Shown: positions 1 through 8,069 of the stretch, piece after piece
How positions within the stretch are numbered: the stretch's first letter is position 1
Layout of the letters: every line of letters starts with the position of its first letter
Source of the DNA: Streptomyces sp. WZ-12
Lineage (GTDB): Bacteria; Actinomycetota; Actinomycetes; Streptomycetales; Streptomycetaceae
DNA length: 64,000 bases
Direction of reading: 5' to 3'
Assembly (NCBI RefSeq): GCF_028898845.1
Contig: NZ_CP118574.1
Span: 8,171,001 to 8,235,000, forward strand
Position numbers and translations under genes: made by a program
The notes under the pieces: model-generated
Seen by the model: the letters and a program-made list of their open reading frames with translations, nothing else
Databases searched by the model: none
Told to the model about the DNA's origin: nothing

Positions 1-290
1 GCGTGCGCCGCCGCCACGATCCTCTGCAGGGCTGCGGCGTGCCGCTGGAAGGCCCGCCGGCCGTGTGCGGTGAGTCGGATATGGGTGTGCCGCCCCGTAC
101 GGTTCCGGCTCTTGCGTACCTCGACGTACCCGGCGTCCGCCAACCCGGCGACCTGCTTGGACAGCGCCGAGTCGCTCGTCCCCACCGTGTCCCGTGTGAA
201 GCCGAACTCCACCCAGTCCGCAGGAGCCAGCAGCGCGACGACCGCGAGCCGGGCTGGTACGTGCAAGAACTCGTCGAAGTCCGGATCCAT
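1..290 (-). CDS. winged-helix transcriptional regulator (partial, runs off left edge)
   Basis: About 96 residues are visible and there is no stop before the window edge. The protein begins MDPDFDEFLHVPARLAVVAL and continues with a winged helix typical of small MarR-like regulators: ...WVEFGFTRDTVGTSDSALSK is the helix-turn-helix and GYVEVRKS the wing. It is clearly paralogous to the regulator at 3501-3827, which has WVEF, SD-S-SK, GY-E-RK and RHAAALQR at matching places. Its ATG shares a base with the stop of the upstream membrane-protein gene (TGATG), so the two are translationally coupled. It probably autoregulates through the palindrome at 785-807. DNA-binding role is by family; ligand unknown. 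Confidence 0.75.
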   Translation of the reverse strand, partial: MDPDFDEFLHVPARLAVVALLAPADWVEFGFTRDTVGTSDSALSKQVAGLADAGYVEVRKSRNRTGRHTHIRLTAHGRRAFQRHAAALQRIVAAAH

Positions 291-742
291 CAACTGCGGT
301 CGTCCCGGCGGGTGATGGCCTTGATGACCGGGCGAGTCGCATAACCGGCCGCCAGGGTCGCCACGGCCACGACGGCCCCGGCAACCACACCCGGCGTCGA
401 GAACCCCAGCAGTCGGGCGCCGATCATCGCTGCCACGAGGATCACGATGGCAACACCCCCCAGCCACAGGGAGAACACCCACTCGGCGCCGGACGGCTTC
501 CGGCGGACCGGGGCCCGCCGCTGATGCACGAACAGCATGCCCGCCATCAGGCCGCCCGCCGCCAGGAGGGTGAGGGTGCGCCACGGGTTCGGTAGATCGT
601 AGGCCGCACTGAAGCCGAACACGGCCAGCGCGGAGACGAACAGGTAGGGGAACGAGGAGCCGTGACGCACATACGCATCACGGGTCTGTTCCTGATGGTG
701 GTGTATCGCGTCGAGCGCGGTCCGCGCGTCGTACGAGGCCAT
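290..742 (-). CDS. four-helix integral membrane protein paired with winged-helix regulator
   Basis: A 150-residue protein with a charged N-terminal stretch (about residues 1-27) followed by hydrophobic segments near residues 30-47, 58-72, 90-110 and 115-135, ending in a basic tail (AITRRDDRS). I do not recognise a catalytic motif. The start is supported by a GGGGGAC ribosome site before the ATG. It overlaps the downstream regulator by one base. The same arrangement, membrane protein then regulator, recurs at 3820-4311/3501-3827, so the pair is a duplicated module. A plausible role is a small regulated membrane or stress protein, or a partner that modulates the regulator. Function unknown. Confidence 0.75.
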   Translation of the reverse strand: MASYDARTALDAIHHHQEQTRDAYVRHGSSFPYLFVSALAVFGFSAAYDLPNPWRTLTLLAAGGLMAGMLFVHQRRAPVRRKPSGAEWVFSLWLGGVAIVILVAAMIGARLLGFSTPGVVAGAVVAVATLAAGYATRPVIKAITRRDDRS

Positions 743-770
743 GGGTCCCCCTGGTGTCCTGCCCGTCTTA

Positions 771-807
771 GGTACTTGCGTATGAGGAAAGTACCACCTA
801 CTTTCCT
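771..807. promoter_or_regulatory. palindromic operator upstream of the 742-1 gene pair
   Basis: AGGAAAGTA (785-793) and TACTTTCCT (799-807) form a perfect 9-bp inverted repeat with a 5-bp spacer. It lies about 43 bp upstream of the membrane-protein ATG on the - strand. The same half-site, TACTTTCC/GGAAAGTA, makes the 20-bp palindrome upstream of the paralogous pair at 4335-4354. A partial extra half-site (TACTT, 773-777) lies beside it. The likely binder is the winged-helix regulator of the pair. Confidence 0.65.
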
Positions 808-1446
808 TCAGGGAAAGAAGGTCGGGATCTGAGGATTGGATCTAAGGTCGGGATCTGCAGCGCTCCGATCAGCGCGTTCTCCTCTCGCTGACTGACTGGC
901 TGGTTGGCGGGCGTCGTCGAAGTGCCCTTCCATGACACCGGAGTTGCGAACCAAGCCGCCCTGTTTGACGTTGACCTTGTGGCCGTTGCCGGCGTGACGG
1001 GATTCCTCGGCGGTGCTGCGGCGGGCGGAGTGCCCGGTGTGCAGGACCGCCCGGTCGGCGCGCTCGCCGGGACGGGGAGCGGTGGCGTCGATGGCCTTGG
1101 GGGCGGGGCCGAGATCAGTGATGGTGTGTCAATGGACGTGCGGGAACAGTGTCGATGACGGTGCGCCAATAGTGAATGCAGAGGTGCGGGTCGGCCCGTT
1201 CGGCGGTTCGTCGGAGCGGGCCTGACGGGGGTGATGACCGGTATCCCGGCCTCCGCTGGCGCCCTCGCCAACGGCCCCCACTGCCGGTGCGCGGTGTCGG
1301 CCGCGGCGGTGGACCACGTCGTCTCCGGCGGCGATCACGCTCCTGTGAACTTTCAGGTGCTGTGCGGTTGGCGTCGCGCGCGGAGGCGTGTGTCCGAGCG
1401 GAAACCGGCGAAGTGGCATGTCGGCGAGCTGAGTTGGCGTGCTGCG
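808..1446. other. no gene recognised
   Basis: Several frames are open here because of GC content, but none gives a recognisable protein, a convincing ribosome site or a normal Streptomyces composition. The segment may be decayed sequence. Confidence 0.5.
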
Positions 1447-1929
1447 TCAGTCGGTTGCTCCTTTATGGGTCTCCTGGGTCTGGCCGGCAGCCCCTTTGGC
1501 GGTCGTGGCCCACGCACGGGCGACGGTCAGACTGTCCTCGTAGAACCGGTAGCGGGTGATCTCGCCCGCCGTAACAGTCAGTTGGAGCACGAACCAGCTC
1601 TCCATCGCCGCCCCACTGCGTATGACTCGGCTCCGGAAGCGGCCCGAGACTGCCGCTTCCGCGCCGTCCACGAGGGTCCGTTCGACAACGAATTCCTCCT
1701 TGGCGACATGTGTGGGGTGTGCGGTGAAGTAGTCGGCGACCTCGGAACGCGTCGTGCGGGTGCCGAGCCAGGGGACCTCGACCGCGCCGGGTACGTCCCA
1801 GTCCACTCGCTCGGCGAAGAGTGTCACGACTCCGTCGATGTCTCCCCAGGCAAGTCGGTCCAGGAAGCGTTCGACGGTCTCCGCGTGCTCGGGGGCGTCG
1901 ATTCCGTTTGCATCACTTCGCACCTTCAT
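1447..1929 (-). CDS. NTF2-like / SnoaL-type protein
   Basis: A 160-residue protein with the compact alpha+beta cone fold signature of the NTF2/SnoaL superfamily: an N-terminal helix (ETVERFLDRLAWGDIDGVVTLF), then VDWDVPGAVEVPWLGTRTTR, VAKEEFVVE and a C-terminal sheet ending ITRYRFYEDSL. Members are small ring cyclases, isomerases or ligand-binding proteins; the precise activity here is unknown. I start at the ATG at 1929 rather than 1950 because this fits the paralog at 51980-52411 better. Neither ATG has a strong ribosome site. Upstream on the - strand lies TGTACTGTTC, which resembles TGTACTGATC upstream of the paralog. The shared promoter hints at common control. Confidence 0.8.
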   Translation of the reverse strand: MKVRSDANGIDAPEHAETVERFLDRLAWGDIDGVVTLFAERVDWDVPGAVEVPWLGTRTTRSEVADYFTAHPTHVAKEEFVVERTLVDGAEAAVSGRFRSRVIRSGAAMESWFVLQLTVTAGEITRYRFYEDSLTVARAWATTAKGAAGQTQETHKGATD

Positions 1930-2192
1930 TGGTGGTCGCTTACAAGGCATTTTGAACAGTACAGTCTAAAATTGGAGGCGGGCAACTCGGCTTGCCTCGC
2001 GGGCGAGTGACGGGCGGGCCGGGAGCCGGCGGCGAGCTGTGGCGCACCCGTGATGGCACTCGTTCCGCGAACTCCTGCGCCCGGTCGCAGTAGGGTCCGC
2101 CCCACCCTGTTCCAGGGGCTTGTCGGAGTGACTGAGTCCGACGCCGCGTGATCGGCTGTCCGCACGTTAGTCGCGCGGCGGAAGGTGGACAG

Positions 2193-2870
2193 GTGAGAGT
2201 CCGGATCGGGTACTCGGCATGGATCGTGGGCGTGGTGCAGTTCTTCGTCATCCACTGGATTGCCGAGTCGGCTTGGGTCAGGCCGTATAGCTGGGCGGGG
2301 AACAACATCAGCGACTTGGGCAACGCTCACTGCGCTCTGCAGCCAGATCCCGAGCCGCGGTATATCTGTTCCCCCGAGCACGGTCTGATGAATGCTTCGT
2401 TCGTCGCCCTGGGGGTGCTGTTCGTTGTTGGTGCCGCCCTGGCCGGTGGCGTCCTTTGGCGCGGGGGACGGGCCGCTACTGCTGCTCGTCTGCTGCTCGC
2501 CGGTGCCGGCGTGGGATTCGTGTTGGCCGGGCTGGCTCCTGCGGACGTCAACGAGAACCAGCATGTCCTGGGCGCCCTCTTCATCATGGCAGCGGGCAAC
2601 ATCGGCCTCGTCGTGGCGGGGTTCGGCCTGGCAGAACACGAACCGGCCCCCTTGCGGTGGGGCACCAGCCTGCTGGGAGTCGCAGCGATCACGGCCTTCG
2701 GGTTGTTCCTCTCCCGCCACTACCTTGGTCTCGGTATGGGAGGTATGGAACGGGCCGCTGCGCTTCCTCTCCTGCTCTGGGCGCTGACTGTCGGCGTTCG
2801 TGGCCTCATTCATCGGGCGGGTCGCATGTATGAGGCGAAGCCGGCAGAACGGCTCAGCCGTGATCGTTGA
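2193..2870 (+). CDS. DUF998-type membrane protein
   Basis: A 225-residue integral membrane protein with about six hydrophobic segments. The first segment (IGYSAWIVGVVQFFVIHW) is followed by an outward loop with WAGNNISDLGNAHC, the characteristic 'N-x-ISDLG' signature of DUF998 proteins, and later GLAPADVNENQHVLGALF, where the conserved histidine motif of the family sits. Function of the family is not established. I chose GTG at 2193 because it is preceded by GGAAGGTGGA; the longer reading frame from 2148 lacks a ribosome site. It stands alone, convergent with the decayed gene at 2854-3385. Confidence 0.8.
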   Translation: MRVRIGYSAWIVGVVQFFVIHWIAESAWVRPYSWAGNNISDLGNAHCALQPDPEPRYICSPEHGLMNASFVALGVLFVVGAALAGGVLWRGGRAATAARLLLAGAGVGFVLAGLAPADVNENQHVLGALFIMAAGNIGLVVAGFGLAEHEPAPLRWGTSLLGVAAITAFGLFLSRHYLGLGMGGMERAAALPLLLWALTVGVRGLIHRAGRMYEAKPAERLSRDR

Positions 2871-3385
2871 CAGCTCTGGTCGGATCCCGGTTTGCCGCTC
2901 GGGCGGCTTCGAGATCAGGCCGGGCTTCGCCAGGCTCGCCAGTGAGCTGGTTTTTGTTCTGCTGCTCCAACCGGGTTGTTCGGCGCTGGAGTTCATCGAT
3001 GTCGGTGGGGGCGCGCAGCTCTGACTCCTGCCAGGCGGCCTGGGCCCCATCGCCTGCGGCAGCCGCTTTTCCAGTCGGTGGACGTGGGCGGCCAGGCGGG
3101 CGTTGCGCGCCTGGGGGTTGGCGAGGTCGGCCTGCAGCGAGGCCCTGCTCACCGGCGAAGGCTGCCGTCGGGTCCTGTGCTGCCGGTTCGAGCTCGGCCG
3201 CGTGGACAAGTTCGAGCAGGTCGCGATGGCGGTAGCGGAAACTGCGGTCGCCTCCGGCCTGCCGGGCGATGGTCGAGACGCTGATCGGGGTGCCGTTCTT
3301 CGCGGCGTTCCTGGCTGCTGTGGCCACTCGCTGGCGGCGGCGCCAGCCCCAGAAGGTCAACTTAGCCTCCTCCTGCAACAACGCA
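2854..3385 (-). pseudogene. Tn554-type transposition accessory gene (TnpC/DUF6262-like), double frameshift
   Basis: The frame ending at 2854 carries the N-terminal HTH-like part (RVATAARNAAKNGTPISVST, IARQAG, RYRHRDLLELVHAAELEP) and the C-terminal coiled coil (TDIDELQRRTTRLEQQN, DLEAARAANRD). The middle of the coiled coil (SRASLQADLANPQARNARLA, HVHRLEKRLPQAMG) is present only in another - frame. So the gene has been shifted out of frame and back again. Intact relatives are the third gene of Tn554-like integrative elements, next to two tyrosine recombinases. No recombinase genes remain here. The identification is from pattern recognition of the family; the two frame changes are seen directly. 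Confidence 0.65.
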
Positions 3386-3500
3386 CCACGCAGGTCAGTA
3401 CCCGAGAGAAGCCGATGGTGGCGACCAACAACGTCGCTCTGTAGTGGACAGTGAGTGCGTCGTATTGCGATGTTTCGGCTCGGTGCCTTCAACTAGTGGA

Positions 3501-3827
3501 TCAGGTATCCGAGTTGGTGTCCTGGTCAGGCTCGCGCTGGAGTAGCCGCTGCAGTGCCGCGACGTGTCGGCTGTAGCGGGTCTGGCCCAGAGGGGTCATG
3601 CGGAACCAGGTGCGTGGGCGCCGCCCGACGCCACCCTTGCGGATCTCGATGTAGCCCGTGTCCTCCAAGGCGCGGCTGTGCTTGGACACCATTGAATCGC
3701 TGAGCCCCGTCGCCTCCCGGACCGTGCGGAACTCCACCCACTGCGGGCCTGCGGCTAGCAGCGCACAGATCGACAGCTTCGGCAGTTGATGGATCACGGG
3801 GTCCAGCCCCTCGGGCATATCAGTCAT
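3501..3827 (-). CDS. winged-helix transcriptional regulator
   Basis: A 108-residue MarR-like regulator made of a single winged helix: LSICALLAAGPQWVEF (helix 1-2), TVREATGLSDSMVSKHSRAL (recognition region), then YIEIRKGGVGRRPRTWFRMT (wing) and a C-terminal helix SRHVAALQRLLQ that probably dimerises. It is paralogous to the partial regulator at the left edge. Its start overlaps the end of the membrane-protein gene 3820-4311 by 8 bases, so the two are coupled. The operator at 4335-4354 is the likely target, suggesting autorepression of the pair. Confidence 0.85.
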   Translation of the reverse strand: MTDMPEGLDPVIHQLPKLSICALLAAGPQWVEFRTVREATGLSDSMVSKHSRALEDTGYIEIRKGGVGRRPRTWFRMTPLGQTRYSRHVAALQRLLQREPDQDTNSDT

Positions 3828-4311
3828 CGCTGCTGACCCCAGTCAGGATGTCGCCACGGATTCCCGCAGTCATCCAAGTCAGCAGGAACGCGATCACGCC
3901 TCCCGCGACCACCGAGATCACGACGGCCGTCCATGCGGCGCCGCTCGACGAACCGTTCAGCCAGCCCAGCGCGAACACGGCCGCCGTACTGCCCAGGCTC
4001 GCAAGAGCGAACGCGGTGAAACGCAGACGCAACGACGGGTACACCGCAAACGGCGACGCATCCCGCCGGTTCATCCCGGACCGCACGGAGAACACTGCGA
4101 TCAACGCCAAGAACAGCAGACCGCCGACCTGGCCGTACGGCAGGTCCGGAACGCCTAAGCGTCGGTAGCCGGCCGCCGGGAACTCACTGCCAACCGCGAG
4201 CGTCCAGGACACCGCGCTCAACACTGGAAACCACCAGCCCAGCCGAACCCGGGCAGCCGCGGCCCGGCGCTGACGAGCCACAACATTCATGCTCACCCGG
4301 TACTCGTCCAT
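3820..4311 (-). CDS. integral membrane protein paired with winged-helix regulator
   Basis: A 163-residue membrane protein with four hydrophobic segments: roughly residues 25-45 (GWWFPVLSAVSWTLAVG), 62-80 (GGLLFLALIAVFSV), 100-118 (FTAFALASLGSTAAVFALGW) and 127-148 (WTAVVISVVAGGVIAFLLTW). It has the same size, gene order and coupling as the 290-742/1-290 pair but low sequence similarity. No enzymatic motif is visible. Two in-frame ATGs (4311 and 4290) are possible; I use the upstream one, which has GGGAG at a wide spacing. Function unknown. Confidence 0.75.
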   Translation of the reverse strand: MDEYRVSMNVVARQRRAAAARVRLGWWFPVLSAVSWTLAVGSEFPAAGYRRLGVPDLPYGQVGGLLFLALIAVFSVRSGMNRRDASPFAVYPSLRLRFTAFALASLGSTAAVFALGWLNGSSSGAAWTAVVISVVAGGVIAFLLTWMTAGIRGDILTGVSSDD

Positions 4312-4334
4312 CTACGCACTCCCACACGCCAAGT

Positions 4335-4359
4335 TACTTTCCAATTGGAAAGTACTTTC
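4335..4359. promoter_or_regulatory. 20-bp perfect palindrome, probable operator of the 4311-3501 pair
   Basis: TACTTTCCAATTGGAAAGTA (4335-4354) is a perfect palindrome. Its right half overlaps a second one, GAAAGTACTTTC (4348-4359), giving three half-sites. It begins 24 bases upstream of the membrane-protein ATG on the - strand, a position where a bound regulator would block transcription. The same half-site, in inverted order, lies at 785-807 in front of the paralogous pair. Confidence 0.7.
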
Positions 4360-4428
4360 TCGATGCATACTTGGCAACCTGGGGCGGCGCATGAACGGTG
4401 GAACGCCACTCGTTCTCGACGAGTTCGT

Positions 4429-4477
4429 CATCTGCCATCTGCCATCTGCCATCTGCCATCTGCCATCTGCCGTCTGC
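4429..4477. repeat. heptanucleotide tandem repeat (CATCTGC)x7
   Basis: Six exact copies of CATCTGC (4429-4470) are followed by one variant, CGTCTGC (4471-4477). It lies in non-coding DNA. A 7-bp unit would shift the frame on copy-number change, so it could act as a phase-variable tract only if an expressed frame crossed it; I see no convincing gene doing so. Confidence 0.85.
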
Positions 4478-5078
4478 TCGCTGCCTGAGGCGGCGAGCAC
4501 ATCGCCATCGAGACGGTCACCTGCATCGGCGCACCCGTCCGCGCAGGAGCCCTGTAGACCACGTTTATCGACGGCTAACTCTCCGGCGATGTAAGTGATT
4601 TGATGCTCGCTCACAAAAGTCATGGCCTCCGGCTAAGCCGACTGAGCCACTGTTGTCCTCGTCAGGCCAGGTGTCTGAGCCGACCGGCACGGTTGCCCAC
4701 CCGAGGGAAAAGGTGGGGGAGGGAGGAGCTCCGGCGGCAGTCCGAGTGAGGCACCGGGGCGGCCGTCTACGCCTGTTGTGGTCAGTAACCTCAGTCCGGC
4801 GGGGCCAAGTCCCAGTCTGCCCGACGATGTGGCGAGGTAACTGACGTAACTGGCCCGCGAGTTGGGGTACTCCGTCCAGGCTGGGAACAGTCGATCGGTG
4901 GCGAGCAAGCCGGTGGTTGTGGCGGGATCTCCTCACTCTCGGACGGGCTTCGGCCATCGTTCAGGAGTTCTACCCAGCCGTTATTTCGAACTGGTTGCCT
5001 GGGGTGGACCGCGCTCCGGGACCGGCGGTCGCGACCACCGCGGCTGCTCTTCCCGGCAGTTGACCTCTGGAGGCACCC
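4478..5078. other. intergenic region, no gene recognised
   Basis: No frame with recognisable protein content. The only functional element seen is the GGAGG ribosome site (about 5068) of the following nuclease gene. Confidence 0.5.
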
Positions 5079-5756
5079 ATGACCGGATCATCGTCACCCT
5101 CTTCCCACTCCCGTCCACGCCGGCAGCTGCGCCGCACCTTGGCGGCGCTCGGCGCGGCAGGCGTCGTGACCGCCCTGATCTCCGTCCCCGCCGCGACCGC
5201 GTCCCCCTCCGCCAAGGCGGACTACCCGTGTGAGCCGTACCTGAAGGCGTGGGCAGGCAAGACGGTGGTATCGCGGTGGAAGTTCCACATCGACGCCAAG
5301 GGGCGGCCTGACCGGGCGATAGCCGACTCGCTGGCTGCGGGGACCTCGCCCCGCAGTCAGTGCGAGACCGTCGTGGGCGGCTGGGGAGGCGGCGGCTACG
5401 ACGGTGGCCACCTGATAGCCAGCACCCTCAAGGGTGTCAGCAAGCGCATCAACCTTGTGCCGATGAGGGCCTCGATAAACCGCGGGATCTACAAGAAGGT
5501 CGAGGGCGCGGCGAAAAAGTGCCTCTCCACCCTGGGGAAGAAGGACAAGCTCTCCTACGACGTCGCCGTCGGCTACCCCGATCCGAAGTCGGTCGTCCCG
5601 CGCGACATGACCGTGGCGATGACGGTGAAGAAGGGGAAGGGGAAGAAGGACTTGAAGGTCACCATCCCCAACCAGAACATCTCCCCGCAGAAGGAGGCCG
5701 CGCTGAAGAAGCAGCTCAACAACGGCCTCAAGGCTGCCGGTTGCCCGACGGTCTGA
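5079..5756 (+). CDS. secreted DNA/RNA non-specific endonuclease-like protein
   Basis: A 225-residue protein with a twin basic N-terminus (RPRRQLRR), a hydrophobic core (LAALGAAGVVTALISVPAAT) and an Ala-rich cleavage zone near residue 42, i.e. a signal peptide. The mature part resembles the NUC/EndA beta-beta-alpha-metal nuclease family: GGHLIAST (about residues 110-117) matches the catalytic D-R-G-H region with its general-base histidine, and NLVPMRASINRGIYKKVE (about 126-143) matches the metal-binding asparagine helix. The motif reads YDGGH rather than DRGH, so the arginine is not conserved. Likely extracellular nucleic-acid degradation. Stands alone; a shared hairpin terminator follows. Confidence 0.75.
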   Translation: MTGSSSPSSHSRPRRQLRRTLAALGAAGVVTALISVPAATASPSAKADYPCEPYLKAWAGKTVVSRWKFHIDAKGRPDRAIADSLAAGTSPRSQCETVVGGWGGGGYDGGHLIASTLKGVSKRINLVPMRASINRGIYKKVEGAAKKCLSTLGKKDKLSYDVAVGYPDPKSVVPRDMTVAMTVKKGKGKKDLKVTIPNQNISPQKEAALKKQLNNGLKAAGCPTV

Positions 5757-5820
5757 CGCACACGGCCGGTGCGGCCCGCCCGGCCGCAGGAGCGGGCCCG
5801 AGGTGACTTCGTACGCAGTG

Positions 5821-5850
5821 AGGGCCTGGTGGACGATCCCACCAGGCCCT
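5821..5850. terminator. bidirectional hairpin terminator
   Basis: AGGGCCTGGTGG (5821-5832) and CCACCAGGCCCT (5839-5850) are perfect 12-bp arms around the loop ACGATC. It separates the nuclease (+) from tRNA-fMet (-) and can serve both. Confidence 0.8.
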
Positions 5851-5859
5851 CACATCAAG

Positions 5860-5933
5860 TAGCGGGGACAGGATTTGAACCTGCGACCTCTGGGTTATGA
5901 GCCCAGCGAGCTACCGAGCTGCTCCACCCCGCG
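5860..5933 (-). tRNA. tRNA-fMet (initiator), anticodon CAT
   Basis: On the - strand the sequence folds as a complete cloverleaf: acceptor CGCGGGG pairing with CCCCGC, D-arm GAGCAGCTCGGTAGCTC, anticodon arm CTGGGCTCATAACCCAG and T-arm GCAGGTTCAAATCCTGT. Initiator hallmarks are the unpaired first base of the acceptor (C1 against T72) and the GGG/CCC pairs of the anticodon stem. The 3' CCA is not encoded. The CAT anticodon lies at 5897-5899. Confidence 0.95.
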
Positions 5934-6079
5934 TCGGCACAATGAACTGTACGGCACTGTGCGGGATTGACCCAATCGGCGTCGGGGCGGCGTGACCAGC
6001 AGGATTCAGAGGGACTCGGTGGCCACCGGGGAAATTCGGGTTCGGTTGCGTCCGGGCCACCATGACCGACGTTGGTGTC

Positions 6080-6330
6080 GGACACGTCGCCCTCCAGCGG
6101 CGGATCACCCCAACCAGGGTTCCCGGGGCGGAGGCGCTCGTGGAGATCTGCGGTCTCGGCGTATACCTCTGGCTCTCCCTGTCGGCGGACGACGACGTTG
6201 CCGAGCAGCCCTATCCACCCTCCGGGACGGAGCACGTCGTGCGCGCGCAGCCAGCCGGCCGACGGGTCGACCCAGTGCCACGATGACGCGGCCACCAGGA
6301 CGTCGAAGCGTCGGCCGCCACCCCGCGCGC
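6080..6330 (-). pseudogene. class I SAM methyltransferase remnant
   Basis: One - frame contains FDVLVAASSWHWVDPSAGW followed by AHDVLRPGGWIGLLGN and YAETADLHERLRPGNP, which match motifs IV-VI of small-molecule methyltransferases. The AdoMet-binding glycine motif I and the N-terminus are missing, and the frame runs on into tRNA sequence. A decayed gene of which roughly a third remains. Confidence 0.6.
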
Positions 6331-6939
6331 GTGGGGGTCGTTGCTGACGGCGGAACTGCCGGTGGCGAGTTGGTTGTTGTGGCGCTCGTGGCTGTGGCAC
6401 GTGGCCGGCGGCCGCCGCCTCAGCCGTTGTCGTCGCCCGCTGACGGCCACTTGTAGGGCCTTCGTTGGTCCGAGCTCGGCCTTGGATCGTCAAGGACGGT
6501 CGTTGTTGGTGCCCTGGGCTACCGTCGTGGTGGTCCTACCGGGCCGTTCCGCTCTCGCCTGGCCTCCATCAGCGGTCAGACGAGAGCGGTGTTGCTCGCT
6601 CTCTAATTTCCGGCACGAGAGCGGCTCTTCCGGATGGAAGACCGACACCGTTGGTGTCTGCTCCCATTGACGGGGGTTCGTCGTGCAATTGCAAGGAGAT
6701 CCGGGAACTTCTACCGGATGTACACACGCGCCGTTTTCAGGTGCCGGAAACGGTCGCTGATGGTCAGCCTGGCGCTCCTCGCGACCGCCATTGTTCCGTG
6801 AATCCATGATCACGTGGCGTAGTGGCTTCCGGAGTGGTCATGCTAGTTGCCCTCCTCAACGGCCGGCTCGGCACCCGCAGTTGGGGATGTCACGACTTCC
6901 GGATGAGTCGTAAGGCACGACCGGCCCCAAGGAGCTTGC
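6331..6939. other. intergenic region, no gene recognised
   Basis: No recognisable gene. The 3' end carries the ribosome site AAGGAG (about 6928) for the small gene at 6940. Confidence 0.5.
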
Positions 6940-7158
6940 ATGGCACGAAACCCGATAGTGATCAACACGGCCACGGTGGCGGTGTTCGCCTGGAGCATGG
7001 TGAGGGTCGCGGTGGGCGAAGCGGCGGAGATCATACCGCTCGCTTCCCTCCCCGGCCTGACGGTGCACCAGATCGTCGGTGGTGCCTGTCCGCACGGCGA
7101 GCTGTCTCCGGGGTACTGCGCGCCGCCGGTGCCCGACAAAGAGGACGGCGCCGCGTGA
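6940..7158 (+). CDS. small conserved-operon protein, function unknown
   Basis: A 72-residue protein with a hydrophobic N-terminal third (IVINTATVAVFAWSMVRVAV) and two cysteines in a short C-terminal segment (GGACPHGELSPGYCAPPVPD). A strong AAGGAG ribosome site precedes its ATG, and its stop overlaps the GTG of the next gene (GTGA), so it is the first cistron of a three-gene operon. I do not recognise the family. It may be a small membrane-associated regulator partner. Confidence 0.6.
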   Translation: MARNPIVINTATVAVFAWSMVRVAVGEAAEIIPLASLPGLTVHQIVGGACPHGELSPGYCAPPVPDKEDGAA

Positions 7159-8069
7159 CCAAGCCCTTCGAACCACAGGTGCCACCTCCAGCCGGGCCTG
7201 CTCCGACACGGCCCGGCCGCAAACTCGGGCCCATCGCGGACAACGTGGGCAGCGCCCACCGTGTGTGGTTGGAACCGATGCGCGACAGCTACCTCAAGAG
7301 CGGACTGACCATGAGCGAGCTCAGTGACCGAGTTCGGTTCGCCAAGTCCAAGATCTCCGAACTGCTCCGTGGTACAGGGCTGTACCCGCGCTGGGAGATC
7401 CTCCTGAGCCTGTCCGCCGAACTGAAGATGCCCCAATGGCCCCTGCAACGCCTGTGGCAGCAGGCGGCGTTCGAGGCGCAGAAGTCGAAGGAGTGGGTCG
7501 AACGATCCAGTGAGAAGGCTGCGCTCACCATGTCGCACCCCGTTCCCCCACTGGACCACCGCGCGTTCCGCGAACTGGTGGAGGACTGCTACGCCCTCTA
7601 CGCCCAGGTCTTCCTCAACGACGACCAGCGCGACGCCGCGGTGTCAGACACCTTCGACATCCTGTGGCTGTCGTGGAATGACGCACTCGCCAGCCCCGAC
7701 CTCCGTCGCTACGCCTGGAACGTCCTGCGTACCACCGTCATGTCCAGGACCCCTCACATCGACGGTCGTCCCGACTTCGCAACGGCGGCCTTCGACACCG
7801 TCGCGGTGCGGTCGTTGGCCGAAGCCGACCAGGCCGCCCGCACGATCCAGATCGAAGAGAGCCTCGGATTGTTCAAGGCAATGAGCCGCCTGCCCGACCA
7901 TCAGCTCGACGTCATGGCGTTGCGCAACCTATGCGGGATGCCCGCCGAGCGCGTCTCCGCCCTCCTCGGCGTCCCGCTGGCCACCGTGGGGTCCGACGAG
8001 CGTCATGCCATCCACTTCCTGGAGAGCGTCATGTGCCCGCCGCCTGAGACCGAAGGGAACACCCCATGA
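7155..8069 (+). CDS. HTH regulator with sigma-70 region-4-like C-terminus
   Basis: A 304-residue protein starting at GTG 7155, which overlaps the previous stop. The first third contains a helix-turn-helix (MSELSDRVRFAKSKISELLR, about residues 52-71). The C-terminal part (MSRLPDHQLDVMALRNLCGM, PAERVSALLGVPLATVGSDE) has the look of sigma-70 region 4: a 'LP..Q..V..LR.L.GM...E.A.LLG....TV.S' pattern. No region-2 core-binding signature is obvious, so it is more likely a DNA-binding regulator than a full sigma factor. It overlaps the next gene by four bases. Probable regulator of this operon or of dispersed targets. Confidence 0.75.
   Translation: MTKPFEPQVPPPAGPAPTRPGRKLGPIADNVGSAHRVWLEPMRDSYLKSGLTMSELSDRVRFAKSKISELLRGTGLYPRWEILLSLSAELKMPQWPLQRLWQQAAFEAQKSKEWVERSSEKAALTMSHPVPPLDHRAFRELVEDCYALYAQVFLNDDQRDAAVSDTFDILWLSWNDALASPDLRRYAWNVLRTTVMSRTPHIDGRPDFATAAFDTVAVRSLAEADQAARTIQIEESLGLFKAMSRLPDHQLDVMALRNLCGMPAERVSALLGVPLATVGSDERHAIHFLESVMCPPPETEGNTP

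Noticed and set aside
3..344. 113-codon + frame at the left edge
   Set aside because: Its antisense encodes a recognisable winged-helix protein paralogous to 3501-3827.
1231..2010. 259-codon + frame
   Set aside because: Antisense to the NTF2-like gene and rich in Arg/Gly without any motif; a shadow of high GC.
4429..4477. Possible CRISPR array
   Set aside because: Units are 7 bp with no spacers; a simple tandem repeat.
5860..6330. Phage/ICE attachment at tRNA-fMet
   Set aside because: No integrase beside it and no visible duplicate of the tRNA 3' end within the window.
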